Origin: JANQNX01 sp040217095
GTDB taxonomy: Bacteria > Pseudomonadota > Gammaproteobacteria > Eutrophobiales > Eutrophobiaceae
NCBI GenBank assembly: GCA_965229565.1
Contig: OZ245888.1
Coordinates: forward strand, 1,426,001-1,490,000
Length of the DNA stretch: 64,000 bases
Direction: 5' to 3'
The position numbers were made by a program, and so were the translations under genes. The notes below the pieces were generated by a model. The model saw nothing but the letters and a program-made list of their open reading frames with translations. It was not told where the DNA came from and made no database searches. Below, piece after piece: positions 1 to 9,547 of the stretch (positions are counted from its first letter, which is position 1; each line of letters opens with the position of its first letter).

Positions 1-233
1 AGACCTTGAAGGACCAGGTGGAGAATTATAACAACGTCATCCGGGAGACTTTTACACAGCTGAAGCAGTCCCGGCTTGATCCCGACGACCTGCAAACCAT
101 ACGGCAGTTCCTGGTCAGACATCAGCAACTGGTAAAAGGGGTCGAGTACAAGCGTAACAATGTCTCGCAGGAATTGAAAAAGATGAAGCGCGGACGCGAT
201 ATGCAAAAGACCTACCGCAAGGAGAGCCCGTAA
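1..233 (+). CDS. FliT-like flagellar chaperone, 3' part only
   Basis: The reading frame is open from the left edge of the window to a stop at 231-233, so the gene probably begins outside. The visible 77 residues are charged and helical and end in KRGRDMQKTYRK, which resembles the C-terminal helix of FliT-type chaperones (basic stretch followed by a Tyr). FliT binds the filament cap FliD and export components. A place just upstream of fleQ fits the fliD-fliS-fliT order of related flagellar clusters. The TTG at position 6 could in principle be a start but has no visible ribosome site. Family assignment is from the pattern and location only. Confidence 0.6.
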   Translation, partial: TLKDQVENYNNVIRETFTQLKQSRLDPDDLQTIRQFLVRHQQLVKGVEYKRNNVSQELKKMKRGRDMQKTYRKESP

Positions 234-287
234 CCCGTCCTGTTGTGCTGGACAATGCCCGCTGCCAGTGCAGAATATGACAAAATT

Positions 288-316
288 TTGACATTTTCCT
301 GATCTGCTGTTTAACT
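288..316 (+). promoter_or_regulatory. Possible sigma-70 promoter of fleQ
   Basis: A perfect TTGACA (288-293) is followed after 17 bases by TTAACT (311-316), a weak -10. It lies 34 bases before the fleQ start in a 116-base gap. A vegetative promoter would fit a flagellar master regulator. The poor -10 keeps this tentative. Confidence 0.35.
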
Positions 317-349
317 TGATCCAGGCGTTCGTGGATTGGGGGATCCTTC

Positions 350-1786
350 ATGGAGCGAGGAAGTAGTAAGCAGGTTGTTATCATCGAGAGCGAGTCAAAG
401 ACCCGCAATCATATTAAACCGATCCTTGAGTTCCTCGGATTTGAACCTCTTATCGTCAGTGGTTCCGCTGAATGGAAGAGCCAGTTCGAAAAGAGCGAAA
501 ATATCATCCTGGTACTGCTCGGCAGCTGTGGCACAGCTAAAGACCTGCTCCATGTCTTCCGCGAGATCAAGGCAGTAGACAATTACCTGCCGGTCATCCT
601 GTTAAACGATCCCAAACAACGTAACCGGTTCAACCAGGAACTGGATATTGGCACGATTGCCACGGTTGATTTACCTCTTCGTCATCATGCCCTGCAAACA
701 GCGCTGGAAAAGGTACAGGTCTACCGTGAACACCGCCACCAGGACGGTAGTCCCCGTTCAATGGAGTTATTCCGTAGCCTCAACGGCAACAGCGCTGCAA
801 TCAAGAAAGTACAGCGCATGGTGGAGAAGGTGGCACATACCGATGCCAACGTCTTGATCATGGGTGACTCGGGCTCAGGCAAGGAGGTCGTGGCACGTAA
901 TATCCATTACCAATCGTCCCGCCGTAACAAGCCATTTGTGCCTATTAACTGTGGTGCTATACCTTCTGACCTATTGGAAAGCGAACTGTTTGGGCACGAG
1001 AAAGGCGCGTTTACCGGCGCCATCACGGCCAGACAAGGGCGTTTCGAGATGGCAGAGGGTGGTACCCTGTTCCTTGACGAGATTGGTGACATGAGTCTGA
1101 ACATGCAGGTAAAACTTCTACGCGTGTTGCAGGAACGCACCTTTGAACGTGTTGGCAGTAACAAGAGCATCGCTGCCAACGTTCGTATAATTGCGGCCAC
1201 CCACGTGGACCTGGAAGAAGCTATCAACAAGGGTCGCTTTCGCGAGGACCTGTTCTATCGACTGAATGTTTTTCCCATCGAGATGCCGGCACTGAGTCAA
1301 CGCACCGATGACCTGCCGATTTTAATCAAGGACCTGACCGAACGCCTGGAACACGAGGGCAATGTCGGTATCCAGTTAACCCCTGCCGCTGTTGCATCGT
1401 TAACTGAATATGAATGGCCGGGTAACGTACGTGAACTGGCCAACCTGATAGAAAGATTATCCATCCTGTACCCGAATGGCATGGTAGATGTGCACGACCT
1501 GCCAGAAAAATACCAGTCGGCCGATGTCATGGAGAATGCTTCATTCCGACCAGAGCCGGAACTGGATATGGGTGCAGTCATGAATATGCCACGCCTGCCC
1601 AAGACCGGGGTAGACTTGCGTGAACACGTGAATGCTATCGAGTCCAGTTTGATCAAACAGGCACTGGATGAATCTAACGGTGTGGTTGCACACGCGGCCA
1701 AGCGGCTCAACATGGGGCGCACGACACTGGTCGAGAAGATGCGCAAGCTGGGCATGACCCGCAAGGAAACCGTGTCGGAAAATTGA
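350..1786 (+). CDS. fleQ: Flagellar master regulator FleQ (sigma-54 activator)
   Basis: A 478-residue bacterial enhancer-binding protein. Residues 1-125 form a degenerate receiver domain: the acceptor-Asp strand reads NIILVLLGSC, so no phosphorylation site is visible, as in Pseudomonas FleQ. The AAA+ domain has Walker A GDSGSGKE (172-179), the sigma-54 contact loop GAFTGA (219-224) and Walker B FLDEIGD. A Fis-type helix-turn-helix sits near 445-470. FleQ activates class II flagellar genes with RpoN, is restrained by FlhG, and responds to c-di-GMP in Pseudomonas. It stands directly upstream of fleS-fleR, whose sigma-54 promoter it probably serves. The ATG follows a GGGGGAT-type ribosome site. 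Confidence 0.93.
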   Translation: MERGSSKQVVIIESESKTRNHIKPILEFLGFEPLIVSGSAEWKSQFEKSENIILVLLGSCGTAKDLLHVFREIKAVDNYLPVILLNDPKQRNRFNQELDIGTIATVDLPLRHHALQTALEKVQVYREHRHQDGSPRSMELFRSLNGNSAAIKKVQRMVEKVAHTDANVLIMGDSGSGKEVVARNIHYQSSRRNKPFVPINCGAIPSDLLESELFGHEKGAFTGAITARQGRFEMAEGGTLFLDEIGDMSLNMQVKLLRVLQERTFERVGSNKSIAANVRIIAATHVDLEEAINKGRFREDLFYRLNVFPIEMPALSQRTDDLPILIKDLTERLEHEGNVGIQLTPAAVASLTEYEWPGNVRELANLIERLSILYPNGMVDVHDLPEKYQSADVMENASFRPEPELDMGAVMNMPRLPKTGVDLREHVNAIESSLIKQALDESNGVVAHAAKRLNMGRTTLVEKMRKLGMTRKETVSEN

Positions 1787-1850
1787 CTTGGGTCACATTC
1801 CGTTTTTCCCCTCTTTCTTTAAATTACTGAAATAAAAGCAAAAAATCTAA

Positions 1851-1866
1851 TGGCATAGTCTTTGCT
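1851..1866 (+). promoter_or_regulatory. Sigma-54 promoter of fleS-fleR-fliE operon
   Basis: TGGCATAGTCTTTGCT matches the -24/-12 consensus (TGGCAYR-N4-TTGCW) at every specified base. It lies 40 bases before fleS, right after fleQ. No other strong promoter is visible until fliL, so it may drive fleS through fliK. Confidence 0.9.
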
Positions 1867-1905
1867 GTAAGCAAATCGGGAAACGAATTTGCTAACGGCG
1901 GGGAA

Positions 1906-3081
1906 ATGGCTCAAACCAATCTACAAAAACAGGAAGAACTCAGCAGTGCTGAATCACTGCAGCAGGCGTTTCTGCAATTCAACGAGGTATCCTCCACGCT
2001 GACCCAGGCCTATGCCGGTCTTGAAGCCAGGATTAACCAGCTTACCGGTGAACTGGCCGAGGCGCGGTCACAAAAATTACGCGAGTACGAGGAACGTGAG
2101 CGCGTTACTAATCGACTTGAAAACCTGCTGACCGTGTTACCCGGTGCCGTCATCGTGATTGATGGTGAAGGCGTCATACAGGAATGTAACCCAACTGCTG
2201 CGGAATTATTTGAAAGTGCATTAATTGGTGAACGCTGGCGCGATATTGTCAGCAGTTCATTTCGTCCGCAGTGGGATGATGGCCATGACGTCACACTGAT
2301 GAACGGTCGATGCGTCAACATCTCCACCCAGTCACTGGGCTCTGAACCGGGCCAGATCTTACTGATTACCGATGTCACCGAGACCCGCCAGTTACAGGAA
2401 CAGATCTCGGGACTGAAACGTGTCTCTGCCATGGGCGAAATGGCCGCAGCCATGGCCCACCAAATCCGGACACCGTTGTCCTCGGCACTGTTGTATGTAT
2501 CCAACCTGGGTTCCAGTAACCTGGATGGAGAACGTCGTAACCGCTTTCTTAACAAGACCATGGGCTCGCTACAACACCTGGAAAAACTGGTGGAAGAAAT
2601 GTTGTTGTTTTCACGTGGTGGTCAGCTTAATACTGAACCGACTTCTGTTAGTAAGGTGGTCGAGGACTTTGCAAGCCAACAGCAGCAGGAACGATTGACG
2701 TTGACCGTTGCTAATGAACTGGATGAATCCATACAGGCAAGGCTTAGTCGGGATGCCTTCATCAGTGCCTTGCAAAACCTGATCAACAATGCCCTCGAGG
2801 CCGCTGATACCGATCTCGCAATACGAATTCATGCCGGTATTAACAGTGATGGTGATATTGCTATCCAGATTACTGATAACGGACCGGGTATTCCCGACAC
2901 GATCAAGTCACGCCTGTTTGAACCCTTCGTAACCACGCGCAACAACGGCACCGGGCTTGGGCTTGCCGTGGTTAATGCCGTCATACGGGCACACAAGGGC
3001 AGGATAACTGTTAAAGATGCCTGTCCGACAGGCACCAGTTTCACTATTACCATACCCGTTTTTTTTAATTCGGCGACTTAA
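1906..3081 (+). CDS. fleS: Flagellar sensor kinase FleS
   Basis: A 391-residue soluble histidine kinase with no membrane segment. An N-terminal coiled coil (about 10-70) leads to a PAS domain (about 70-160), a HisKA segment with the phospho-acceptor in MAHQIRTP (H185), and a HATPase domain with N box (NLINNALEAA), DNGPGI and GTGLGLAVV. In the FleQ hierarchy FleS phosphorylates FleR to switch on class III hook and ring genes. It is the first gene after the sigma-54 promoter and is followed at 15 bases by fleR. Domain content and order make the assignment firm. Confidence 0.92.
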   Translation: MAQTNLQKQEELSSAESLQQAFLQFNEVSSTLTQAYAGLEARINQLTGELAEARSQKLREYEERERVTNRLENLLTVLPGAVIVIDGEGVIQECNPTAAELFESALIGERWRDIVSSSFRPQWDDGHDVTLMNGRCVNISTQSLGSEPGQILLITDVTETRQLQEQISGLKRVSAMGEMAAAMAHQIRTPLSSALLYVSNLGSSNLDGERRNRFLNKTMGSLQHLEKLVEEMLLFSRGGQLNTEPTSVSKVVEDFASQQQQERLTLTVANELDESIQARLSRDAFISALQNLINNALEAADTDLAIRIHAGINSDGDIAIQITDNGPGIPDTIKSRLFEPFVTTRNNGTGLGLAVVNAVIRAHKGRITVKDACPTGTSFTITIPVFFNSAT

Positions 3082-3096
3082 ACCAGGAGTAATTAC

Positions 3097-4467
3097 ATGG
3101 GTTATACCGTATTAATTGTTGAAGATGATAAAGACCTGCAAGAGGCACTAACCGACACGATAGAGTTGGCGGGATACAAGGCATTGACTGCCGATAACGG
3201 TGAGGATGCGCTCGGTGTATTGCAGTCAGAAAAAATTGATATGGTCATTAGCGATGTGCAGATGGCGCGCATGGATGGCATCAGGTTGTTAAAAAGAATT
3301 AAATCACTACAGCCTGAAATGCCAACCTTGTTGATGACTGCACACGGCAGCATTCAACAGGCGGTAGATGCCATGCATATCGGCGCTGTCGATTACCTGG
3401 TAAAACCTTTTGAACCCGAGGTCTTGGTAAGCAGGGTCAGCCAGTTTCTACCAACAGTGCTGACCGAAACTGAAAAGGGTTTTGTCGCGGAAGACAGCAA
3501 GACACTGGCCGTGATGGAACTGGCCAAACGTGTCGCAGATAGTGATGCCACGCTGATGATTACCGGCGAGAGCGGTACCGGCAAGGAAGTGCTGGCACAA
3601 TTCGTTCATCAACAATCGAACAGGAGCAAGCATCCATTCGTTGCCATTAACTGTGCGGCCATCCCGGAGAACATGCTGGAAGCCATGTTGTTTGGTTACC
3701 AGAAAGGTGCGTTCACCGGTGCCTACAAATCCAGTCCGGGTAAATTCGAACAGGCGCAAAATGGCACACTGTTGCTGGATGAAATCTCTGAAATGAGTTT
3801 GCCGCTGCAAGCCAAGCTATTGCGCGTATTGCAGGAGAAAGTGGTTGAACGTCTCGGCGATCAAAACCAGATTGAACTCAACGTGCGTGTCATCGCTACA
3901 TCCAACCGTAACATGCGTGCTGAAGTGGAAGCAGGCAAGTTTCGCGAAGACCTGTTTTATCGATTGAATGTCTTTCCCATCGAAATGCCGTCATTGCGTG
4001 ATCGCAAGCTGGATGTAATCCCTGTTGCTCGTTATCTGCTGGCACGTGCAGCCAGCGACAATAACGTGCCTACGCCAGGGTTAGGCGCAGATGCAGAACG
4101 GGCACTACTGGACTATTCATGGCCGGGTAACGTACGCGAACTGGATAACGTCATGCAACGCGCACTGATTTTGCAGAATGACGGCAAGGTCACGGCAAAT
4201 GACATTCACTTTGAACAACAGCAGAGTGTCGCTGCTACTCCACGCGTTGCAGTGGTGCAGTATGAGCAAAATAACGATGAAGACATCAGCGACGGACGAC
4301 TGGGTGATGATCTTAAGGAACATGAACACAACATAATTATCCAGGCACTGAAAGAAAATATGGGTAGTCGCAAGACGGCCGCTGAAAAACTGGGTATCAG
4401 CCCACGCACTTTGCGTTACAAGTTGGCACGCATGCGTGAGCAAGGCATTAGTGTGCCGGTTAATTGA
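3097..4467 (+). CDS. fleR: Response regulator FleR (sigma-54 dependent)
   Basis: A 456-residue NtrC-type regulator. The receiver (1-115) has an intact acidic pocket, acceptor D53 in VISDVQM and the conserved Lys in DYLVKPF. The AAA+ domain has GESGTGKE (157-164), GAFTGA and LLLDEISEM, and a Fis-type HTH (RKTAAEKLGISPRTLRYKL) closes the protein. FleR, phosphorylated by FleS, activates later flagellar genes with RpoN. Unlike the FleQ encoded just upstream, its receiver is complete. Start ATG is preceded by CCAGGAG. Confidence 0.93.
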   Translation: MGYTVLIVEDDKDLQEALTDTIELAGYKALTADNGEDALGVLQSEKIDMVISDVQMARMDGIRLLKRIKSLQPEMPTLLMTAHGSIQQAVDAMHIGAVDYLVKPFEPEVLVSRVSQFLPTVLTETEKGFVAEDSKTLAVMELAKRVADSDATLMITGESGTGKEVLAQFVHQQSNRSKHPFVAINCAAIPENMLEAMLFGYQKGAFTGAYKSSPGKFEQAQNGTLLLDEISEMSLPLQAKLLRVLQEKVVERLGDQNQIELNVRVIATSNRNMRAEVEAGKFREDLFYRLNVFPIEMPSLRDRKLDVIPVARYLLARAASDNNVPTPGLGADAERALLDYSWPGNVRELDNVMQRALILQNDGKVTANDIHFEQQQSVAATPRVAVVQYEQNNDEDISDGRLGDDLKEHEHNIIIQALKENMGSRKTAAEKLGISPRTLRYKLARMREQGISVPVN

Positions 4468-4493
4468 CAGGAACAAGGTATAGGAGAACAGGT

Positions 4494-4817
4494 ATGAACG
4501 ATATCAACATGGATTCATTACTTATCCAGATGCGTGCGATGGCGGAACGTGCCAGCAGTATGCAGGAAACCTCCCGGCCGAATACCAGTAACGGGCCGGA
4601 TTTTTCCAATGTGTTGAAAGATGCGGTTAACCAGGTCAATGAAACTCAAAAAGCTGCCGGCGAATTAAAAACACAATTTGAAATGGGCAACCCGGACGTC
4701 GACATTGTAGACGTCATGCTTGCCTCACAGAAATCCTCACTTTCCTTCCAGGCCATGACCCAGGTCAGAAATAAACTGGTCAGTGCCTACCAGGAAATCA
4801 TGAACATGCAGGTTTAA
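4494..4817 (+). CDS. fliE: Hook-basal body protein FliE
   Basis: A 107-residue protein with the FliE C-terminal region (NPDVDIVDVMLASQKSSLSFQAMTQVRNKLVSAYQEIMNMQV type), which joins the MS ring to the rod. The frame is open from a TTG overlapping the fleR stop, but the ATG at 4494 behind TAGGAGAACA is clearly better and gives the usual FliE length. It lies 26 bases after fleR with no promoter of its own visible, so it probably shares the fleS transcript. fliF follows 23 bases later. Confidence 0.93.
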   Translation: MNDINMDSLLIQMRAMAERASSMQETSRPNTSNGPDFSNVLKDAVNQVNETQKAAGELKTQFEMGNPDVDIVDVMLASQKSSLSFQAMTQVRNKLVSAYQEIMNMQV

Positions 4818-4840
4818 ACATTTAATCATGGACAAAAACT

Positions 4841-6466
4841 ATGGCAACTGAAGCAGCTACGGTAGTAATACCGCCCGATATAAAGAGAACGTTGTTATTC
4901 AGGCAACTGGGGTTCCTGTTTGCTATTGCTGCGAGCGTAGCGCTTGGCGTATACGTCGTACTTTGGTCACAAACACCAAACTACAGTTTGCTATATGGCA
5001 ACATGTCTGACCAGGATGCATCACAGGTGGTAGAGGCATTGCAAAAATCAGGTATCGATTTCAAGCTGGACCATGCCAGCGGCGCCATCATGGTTCCGTC
5101 AACCATGGTACATGATGCGCGTATGAAACTGGCAGCTGATGGGTTACCCAAGAGCGCGAGTTATGGCTTTAGCATGTTGAACGAGGAACAGAAACTCGGT
5201 ACCAGCCAGTTTATTGAAAAGGCACGCTATCAACATGCACTTGAAAATGAACTGGCGCGATCTATCAGCAGGGTCAGTGCGATAAGGTCAGCAAGGGTAC
5301 ACCTCGCATTGCCGAAGGAAACCGTATTTCTCAGAAACCGCAAGTCAGCCAGTGCCTCGGTATTACTGGACCTGTACCCGGGACATCGTCTCGAAGCGGG
5401 ACAGGTTGCTGCCATTGCTAATCTTGTAGCAGCCAGTGTGCCCAGCCTGGATATGAACAATGTCAGCATTGTTGATCAACATGGGCGTTTGATGACAAAT
5501 ACCGGTGCTTCTGCCGAGCTTGCCGTTACTGCCAGCCAGTTCCAGTACACACAGGAGCTGGAAGATGCCTATATGAACCGTATTGAAAATATTCTGATGC
5601 CTATTCTTGGACAGGACGGTGTCAAGGCACAGGTCACGGCCGAACTGGATTTTACCCATTCAGAACAAACGCGTGAGTCCTACAATCCTGACGCGCCTGC
5701 TATTCGAAGTGAGCGCCTGGAAGAAGATATGAAATCGACTGCCAGTGCCGGTGGTGTCCCCGGGGCACTTTCGAATCAGCCGGCACTGGATGGAAATGCT
5801 CCTGAAGTTGCATCAGACAACAAATCCCGGTCCAGCAGCAATGCCAGCCTGGGCAGCACTGCCAAGCGTACAACGCGTAATTATGAACTGGATAAAACCA
5901 TCAGCCATACTCGATCACCGGTTGGTACGCTTAATCGGTTGTCTGTGGCCGTGGTGGTCAATCACAAGAAACAGGTAAACGAACAAGGTGACGTTACGTG
6001 GTTAGAACATTCACCGGAAGAGCTGAACCAGTTTGAGCAGCTGGTGAAAGAGGCGATTGGTTTTAATGCGATGCGTGGCGATACAGTGAATGTTATGAAC
6101 ACCAGGTTTAACCAGCCTGAAGTCGTTGAACCACTCCCAGCCACGCCTATCTGGCAGGAACCATGGGTATGGGATGCGGCCAAGCAGGTACTGGGCGGAA
6201 TGCTGGTTCTGTTTATCGTATTCGGTATGTTGCGTCCGGCATTAAAGAACATCATGTCAAAAGATATGATGGTGCCGCAGGGCGCACTGGCAGGCGGTGG
6301 ACAACTTAATGCTGAACAGCAACAGGTAACGCAGCAGATGAAAGAAATGAAGGCCCTGGAAGCCGCACCGGAATACGACAAATCAATTCATAACGTGAAG
6401 GAAATGGTGACCGCAGATCCGAAACTTGCCGCACAGGTCGTACGAAACTGGGTAGGTGAAGAATAA
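4841..6466 (+). CDS. fliF: Flagellar MS-ring protein FliF
   Basis: A 541-residue MS-ring subunit. A first membrane segment lies near residues 24-44 (LGFLFAIAASVALGVYVVLW) and a second near 446-466 (VLGGMLVLFIVFGMLRPAL). Between them are the YscJ/FliF ring-building domains with the conserved segment ARVHLALPKETVF. The C-terminal tail carries the FliG-binding region. The stop overlaps the fliG start (TAATG), which suggests translational coupling of the two stoichiometric ring components. Length and domain order are normal. Confidence 0.96.
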   Translation: MATEAATVVIPPDIKRTLLFRQLGFLFAIAASVALGVYVVLWSQTPNYSLLYGNMSDQDASQVVEALQKSGIDFKLDHASGAIMVPSTMVHDARMKLAADGLPKSASYGFSMLNEEQKLGTSQFIEKARYQHALENELARSISRVSAIRSARVHLALPKETVFLRNRKSASASVLLDLYPGHRLEAGQVAAIANLVAASVPSLDMNNVSIVDQHGRLMTNTGASAELAVTASQFQYTQELEDAYMNRIENILMPILGQDGVKAQVTAELDFTHSEQTRESYNPDAPAIRSERLEEDMKSTASAGGVPGALSNQPALDGNAPEVASDNKSRSSSNASLGSTAKRTTRNYELDKTISHTRSPVGTLNRLSVAVVVNHKKQVNEQGDVTWLEHSPEELNQFEQLVKEAIGFNAMRGDTVNVMNTRFNQPEVVEPLPATPIWQEPWVWDAAKQVLGGMLVLFIVFGMLRPALKNIMSKDMMVPQGALAGGGQLNAEQQQVTQQMKEMKALEAAPEYDKSIHNVKEMVTADPKLAAQVVRNWVGEE

Positions 6467-7482
6467 TGGCTGCAACAAAACAACAAAGCACGCTGGAACC
6501 GGCGCAAAAGGCCGCGGTATTGCTCATGACTATCGGCGAGGACAAGGCCGCCGAAGTGCTTAGGCACATGGGTCCGAAAGAAGTACAGCGTATTGGCGTT
6601 GCCATGACCACCGTAAGAGACCTGTCCAAGGATACGGTCAATAATGTCATCGGTGAGTTTATGAGTACTGTCAATCAACAGACAAACCTGGGTGTGGGTG
6701 TCGATGATTACGTGCGAAACGTATTACATAACGCACTCGGTGAGGAAAAGGCAGCAAGTGTTATTGATCGAATTCTTATCGGTGGAAATTCTCAGGGTCT
6801 TGAGGCGCTGAAATGGATGAATCCAAAATCGGTTGCCGAGTTGATCCAGAATGAACATCCGCAGATCATTGCGATTATCCTGTCTTACCTTGAAAGTGAT
6901 ATGTCCGCCGAGATACTGACGGTATTTCCTGAGAAGGTCAGGGCCGATCTGTTGTTGCGTATTGCTACCCTGGAAAGTGTGCAACCTGCAGCAATGAGAG
7001 AACTCAATGAAACCCTGGAAAAACAACTAAAAGGTGGCAACAGCGTACAGTCTTCCAGTATTGGTGGACCCAAGGCCGCAGCCGATATCCTTAACTTTAT
7101 TGAATCCAGTAATGAAGCCGCGATCATGGAAAAGATCAAGGAAGTGGATGAAGACCTGGGCCAGGAAATACAGGATCTGATGTTCGTGTTTGATAACCTA
7201 ATTACCGTGGATGATCGTTCCATGCAGGTTATACTACGGGAGGTGGCGACAGATAACCTGTTACTTGCGTTGAAGGTAGCAAACGATGAACTTAAAGAAA
7301 AAATATTCAACAACATGTCTAAACGTGCTGCTGAAATGTTGCAGGAGGACCTGGAAGCGAAAGGCCCGGTTAAACTGAGTGAGGTTGAAGCTGCGCAAAA
7401 AGAAATTCTTACCATTGCACGCCGACTTGCCGATGAGGGTCAGATCTCGCTGGGCGGTAGTGCTGAAGAAGAAATGGTCTAG
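6466..7482 (+). CDS. fliG: Flagellar rotor switch protein FliG
   Basis: A 338-residue switch protein. The N-terminal domain (KAAVLLMTIGEDKAAEVLRHMGPKEVQRIG) docks on FliF, the middle domain has the EHPQIIAIILSYL motif that contacts FliM, and the C-terminal torque domain contains MFVFDNLITVDDRSMQVILREV with the charged residues that meet the stator. Length is typical. It overlaps fliF by one base and is followed at 18 bases by fliH. The ring, switch and export genes run in the standard order. Confidence 0.97.
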   Translation: MAATKQQSTLEPAQKAAVLLMTIGEDKAAEVLRHMGPKEVQRIGVAMTTVRDLSKDTVNNVIGEFMSTVNQQTNLGVGVDDYVRNVLHNALGEEKAASVIDRILIGGNSQGLEALKWMNPKSVAELIQNEHPQIIAIILSYLESDMSAEILTVFPEKVRADLLLRIATLESVQPAAMRELNETLEKQLKGGNSVQSSSIGGPKAAADILNFIESSNEAAIMEKIKEVDEDLGQEIQDLMFVFDNLITVDDRSMQVILREVATDNLLLALKVANDELKEKIFNNMSKRAAEMLQEDLEAKGPVKLSEVEAAQKEILTIARRLADEGQISLGGSAEEEMV

Positions 7483-7500
7483 TACAGGGACCATAAGCCG

Positions 7501-8175
7501 ATGGGTAACATCAGACGAATTATTACTGACAGCGAGGCCGCGCAATACACGGAATGGCAGGAGCCGCTGGTGCAGGGTCGCATTGCATCCGAGATGGACG
7601 GTAACGTTAAGCCGCTTACTGCAAACCAGGTACAAATGGTACAGAAAGATGCCTATGACGAGGCATTTGAACAGGGACGCGAGGCCGGCTTGCAAAAAGG
7701 TTACCAGGAAGGCAAGGCAAAGGCCGAGGCCGAACTGGCCCAGTCTTTAAAGAGTTTGCGTGTCCTGTGCCAGACACTGGATAAGCCACTTGAGCAACTG
7801 GACGACGAGATAGAAAATAATCTTGCCGAACTGACGCTCGCCATTGCGAGGCAACTGGTCCGGCGCGAGATCAAGACCGAGCCGGGTGAGATCGTGGCCG
7901 TGGTGCGCCAGGCAGTCAGTGCCTTGCCGGTATCGGCACGTAATCCGACCATATATTTACATCCGGAAGATATGCAACTCGTGCGTAACGCCCTGTCTAT
8001 CGGTGACGATGAAAATGGCTGGCGACTGGAAGAAGACCTGTTGCTGTCACGCGGTGATTGCAAGGTACAAACCGAGTCTTCGTATATAGATGCAACCATA
8101 GAAGCAAGGCTGGCTGCCATTGCCGTTAACATGCTCGGCGATGACCGCCGCCAGGACGATGAATCCGCTAGCTGA
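7501..8175 (+). CDS. fliH: Flagellar export regulator FliH
   Basis: A 224-residue FliH. It has the glycine-rich spaced helix GREAGLQKGYQEGKAKAEAEL (GxxxG pattern, about 60-80) typical of the FliH/YscL stalk and a C-terminal domain resembling the V/F-ATPase peripheral stalk. FliH dimers bind and restrain the FliI ATPase and deliver it to the export gate. The 3' end overlaps the chosen fliI start by 17 bases, consistent with coupled translation. Confidence 0.92.
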   Translation: MGNIRRIITDSEAAQYTEWQEPLVQGRIASEMDGNVKPLTANQVQMVQKDAYDEAFEQGREAGLQKGYQEGKAKAEAELAQSLKSLRVLCQTLDKPLEQLDDEIENNLAELTLAIARQLVRREIKTEPGEIVAVVRQAVSALPVSARNPTIYLHPEDMQLVRNALSIGDDENGWRLEEDLLLSRGDCKVQTESSYIDATIEARLAAIAVNMLGDDRRQDDESAS

Positions 8176-9544
8176 TCGCCGCGCAATCTGGAGCCAGCGC
8201 ATCCAGGGTCTGCTTGCAGCCAACAAGCACCCGGCACCATTGCAGGTACAGGGACGTTTGACCCGCATGGTGGGCCTGACACTTGAGGCAGCAGGCTGTC
8301 GTGCCGCGATCGGCGATTATTGTCGTGTTAAAAGCACAGATAACAACCTTATTGATGCCGAGGTCGTGGGTTTTTCCGGTGATAACCTGTACTTGATGCC
8401 TACCGGTGTACCACAGGGTTTGTCACCCAATGCGCGTGTTATCCCAACCGGGAGAACCGGTGATATCCCTGTAGGACCCGAGATGCTGGGCCGGATATTT
8501 AACGGTGCCGGCAAACCACTGGATGGCAAGCCCGCCATAAAATCAAAAGACAAGGTGCCACTCGCCGGTCGGCCGATTAACCCGTTACAACGAGCCAAGA
8601 TAACAAAGCCACTGGATGTCGGTGTACGTACTATTAACAGCTTTTTTACCGTAGGCCGCGGCCAGCGCATGGGGCTGTTTGCCAGTAGTGGTGTGGGTAA
8701 GAGTGTATTGCTTGGTATGATGGCGCGCTTCACCGAGGCTGATGTAATAGTAGTTGGCCTGATTGGTGAACGCGGTCGTGAAGTGAAGGAATTCATTGAA
8801 CACAGCCTCGGTGAGGCCGGATTAAAACGTTCCGTTGTTATTGCCAGTCCGGCCGATGATCCACCATTGATGCGTTTGCACGGTGCCTTGCTGGCCACCA
8901 GTGTTGCCGAGTATTTCCGTGACCAGGGTAAACACGTGTTGTTACTCATGGATTCGCTGACACGATTTGCCCAGGCCCAGCGCGAGATCGCGTTGACGAT
9001 TGGTGAGCCACCTGCAACTCGTGGTTATCCACCGTCTGTGTTTACACGCTTGCCGCAACTGGTAGAGCGAGCTGGCAATGGTCCGGATAACGGTGGTTCG
9101 ATAACCGCTATTTATACGGTGCTGACCGAGGTCGATGCAGACAACGATCCCATTGCAGATTCAGCGCGTGCGATCCTTGATGGCCATATCGTGTTATCAA
9201 AACAGATAGCAGAATCCGGCATCTATCCCGCGATCAATGTCGAGCTCTCGATTAGTCGCGCCATGAACATGATCACGAACAACACGCATCAACAACAAAC
9301 GCTGGCATTAAGGCAGTTAAATTCTATCTACCAGCAGAACAAGGACCTGATAAGCGTTGGCGCCTACCAGAGTGGCACCGATCCACAACTGGATCTTGCC
9401 ATAGAACTACAGAATGAATTCCAGAACTTCCTGACGCAGAACATGAATGAAAAGGTGTCTTACCAGCAATCCCTGCAACAGCTGGCGCAACTGGTTGCCA
9501 GTTGCCAGCAACAACCGGACGAGCGACAACTCGAGCGTACATAA
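8159..9544 (+). CDS. fliI: Flagellum-specific ATPase FliI
   Basis: A 461-residue type III export ATPase with P-loop ASSGVGKS, the ERGREVKEFI segment, Walker B VLLLMDSLTRFA and the GEPPATRGYPPSVF signature. I chose the ATG at 8159 (MNPLADRR), which gives normal FliI length. An in-frame start at 8120 would add 13 residues inside fliH without a clear ribosome site. It powers substrate unfolding at the export gate with FliH and FliJ, its two neighbours. Confidence 0.95.
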   Translation: MNPLADRRAIWSQRIQGLLAANKHPAPLQVQGRLTRMVGLTLEAAGCRAAIGDYCRVKSTDNNLIDAEVVGFSGDNLYLMPTGVPQGLSPNARVIPTGRTGDIPVGPEMLGRIFNGAGKPLDGKPAIKSKDKVPLAGRPINPLQRAKITKPLDVGVRTINSFFTVGRGQRMGLFASSGVGKSVLLGMMARFTEADVIVVGLIGERGREVKEFIEHSLGEAGLKRSVVIASPADDPPLMRLHGALLATSVAEYFRDQGKHVLLLMDSLTRFAQAQREIALTIGEPPATRGYPPSVFTRLPQLVERAGNGPDNGGSITAIYTVLTEVDADNDPIADSARAILDGHIVLSKQIAESGIYPAINVELSISRAMNMITNNTHQQQTLALRQLNSIYQQNKDLISVGAYQSGTDPQLDLAIELQNEFQNFLTQNMNEKVSYQQSLQQLAQLVASCQQQPDERQLERT

Positions 9545-9547
9545 CTT

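Noticed and set aside
1118..1300. Minus-strand frames inside fleQ, fleS and other flagellar genes
   Set aside because: They are antisense shadows of well-supported genes, without ribosome sites or recognisable domains.
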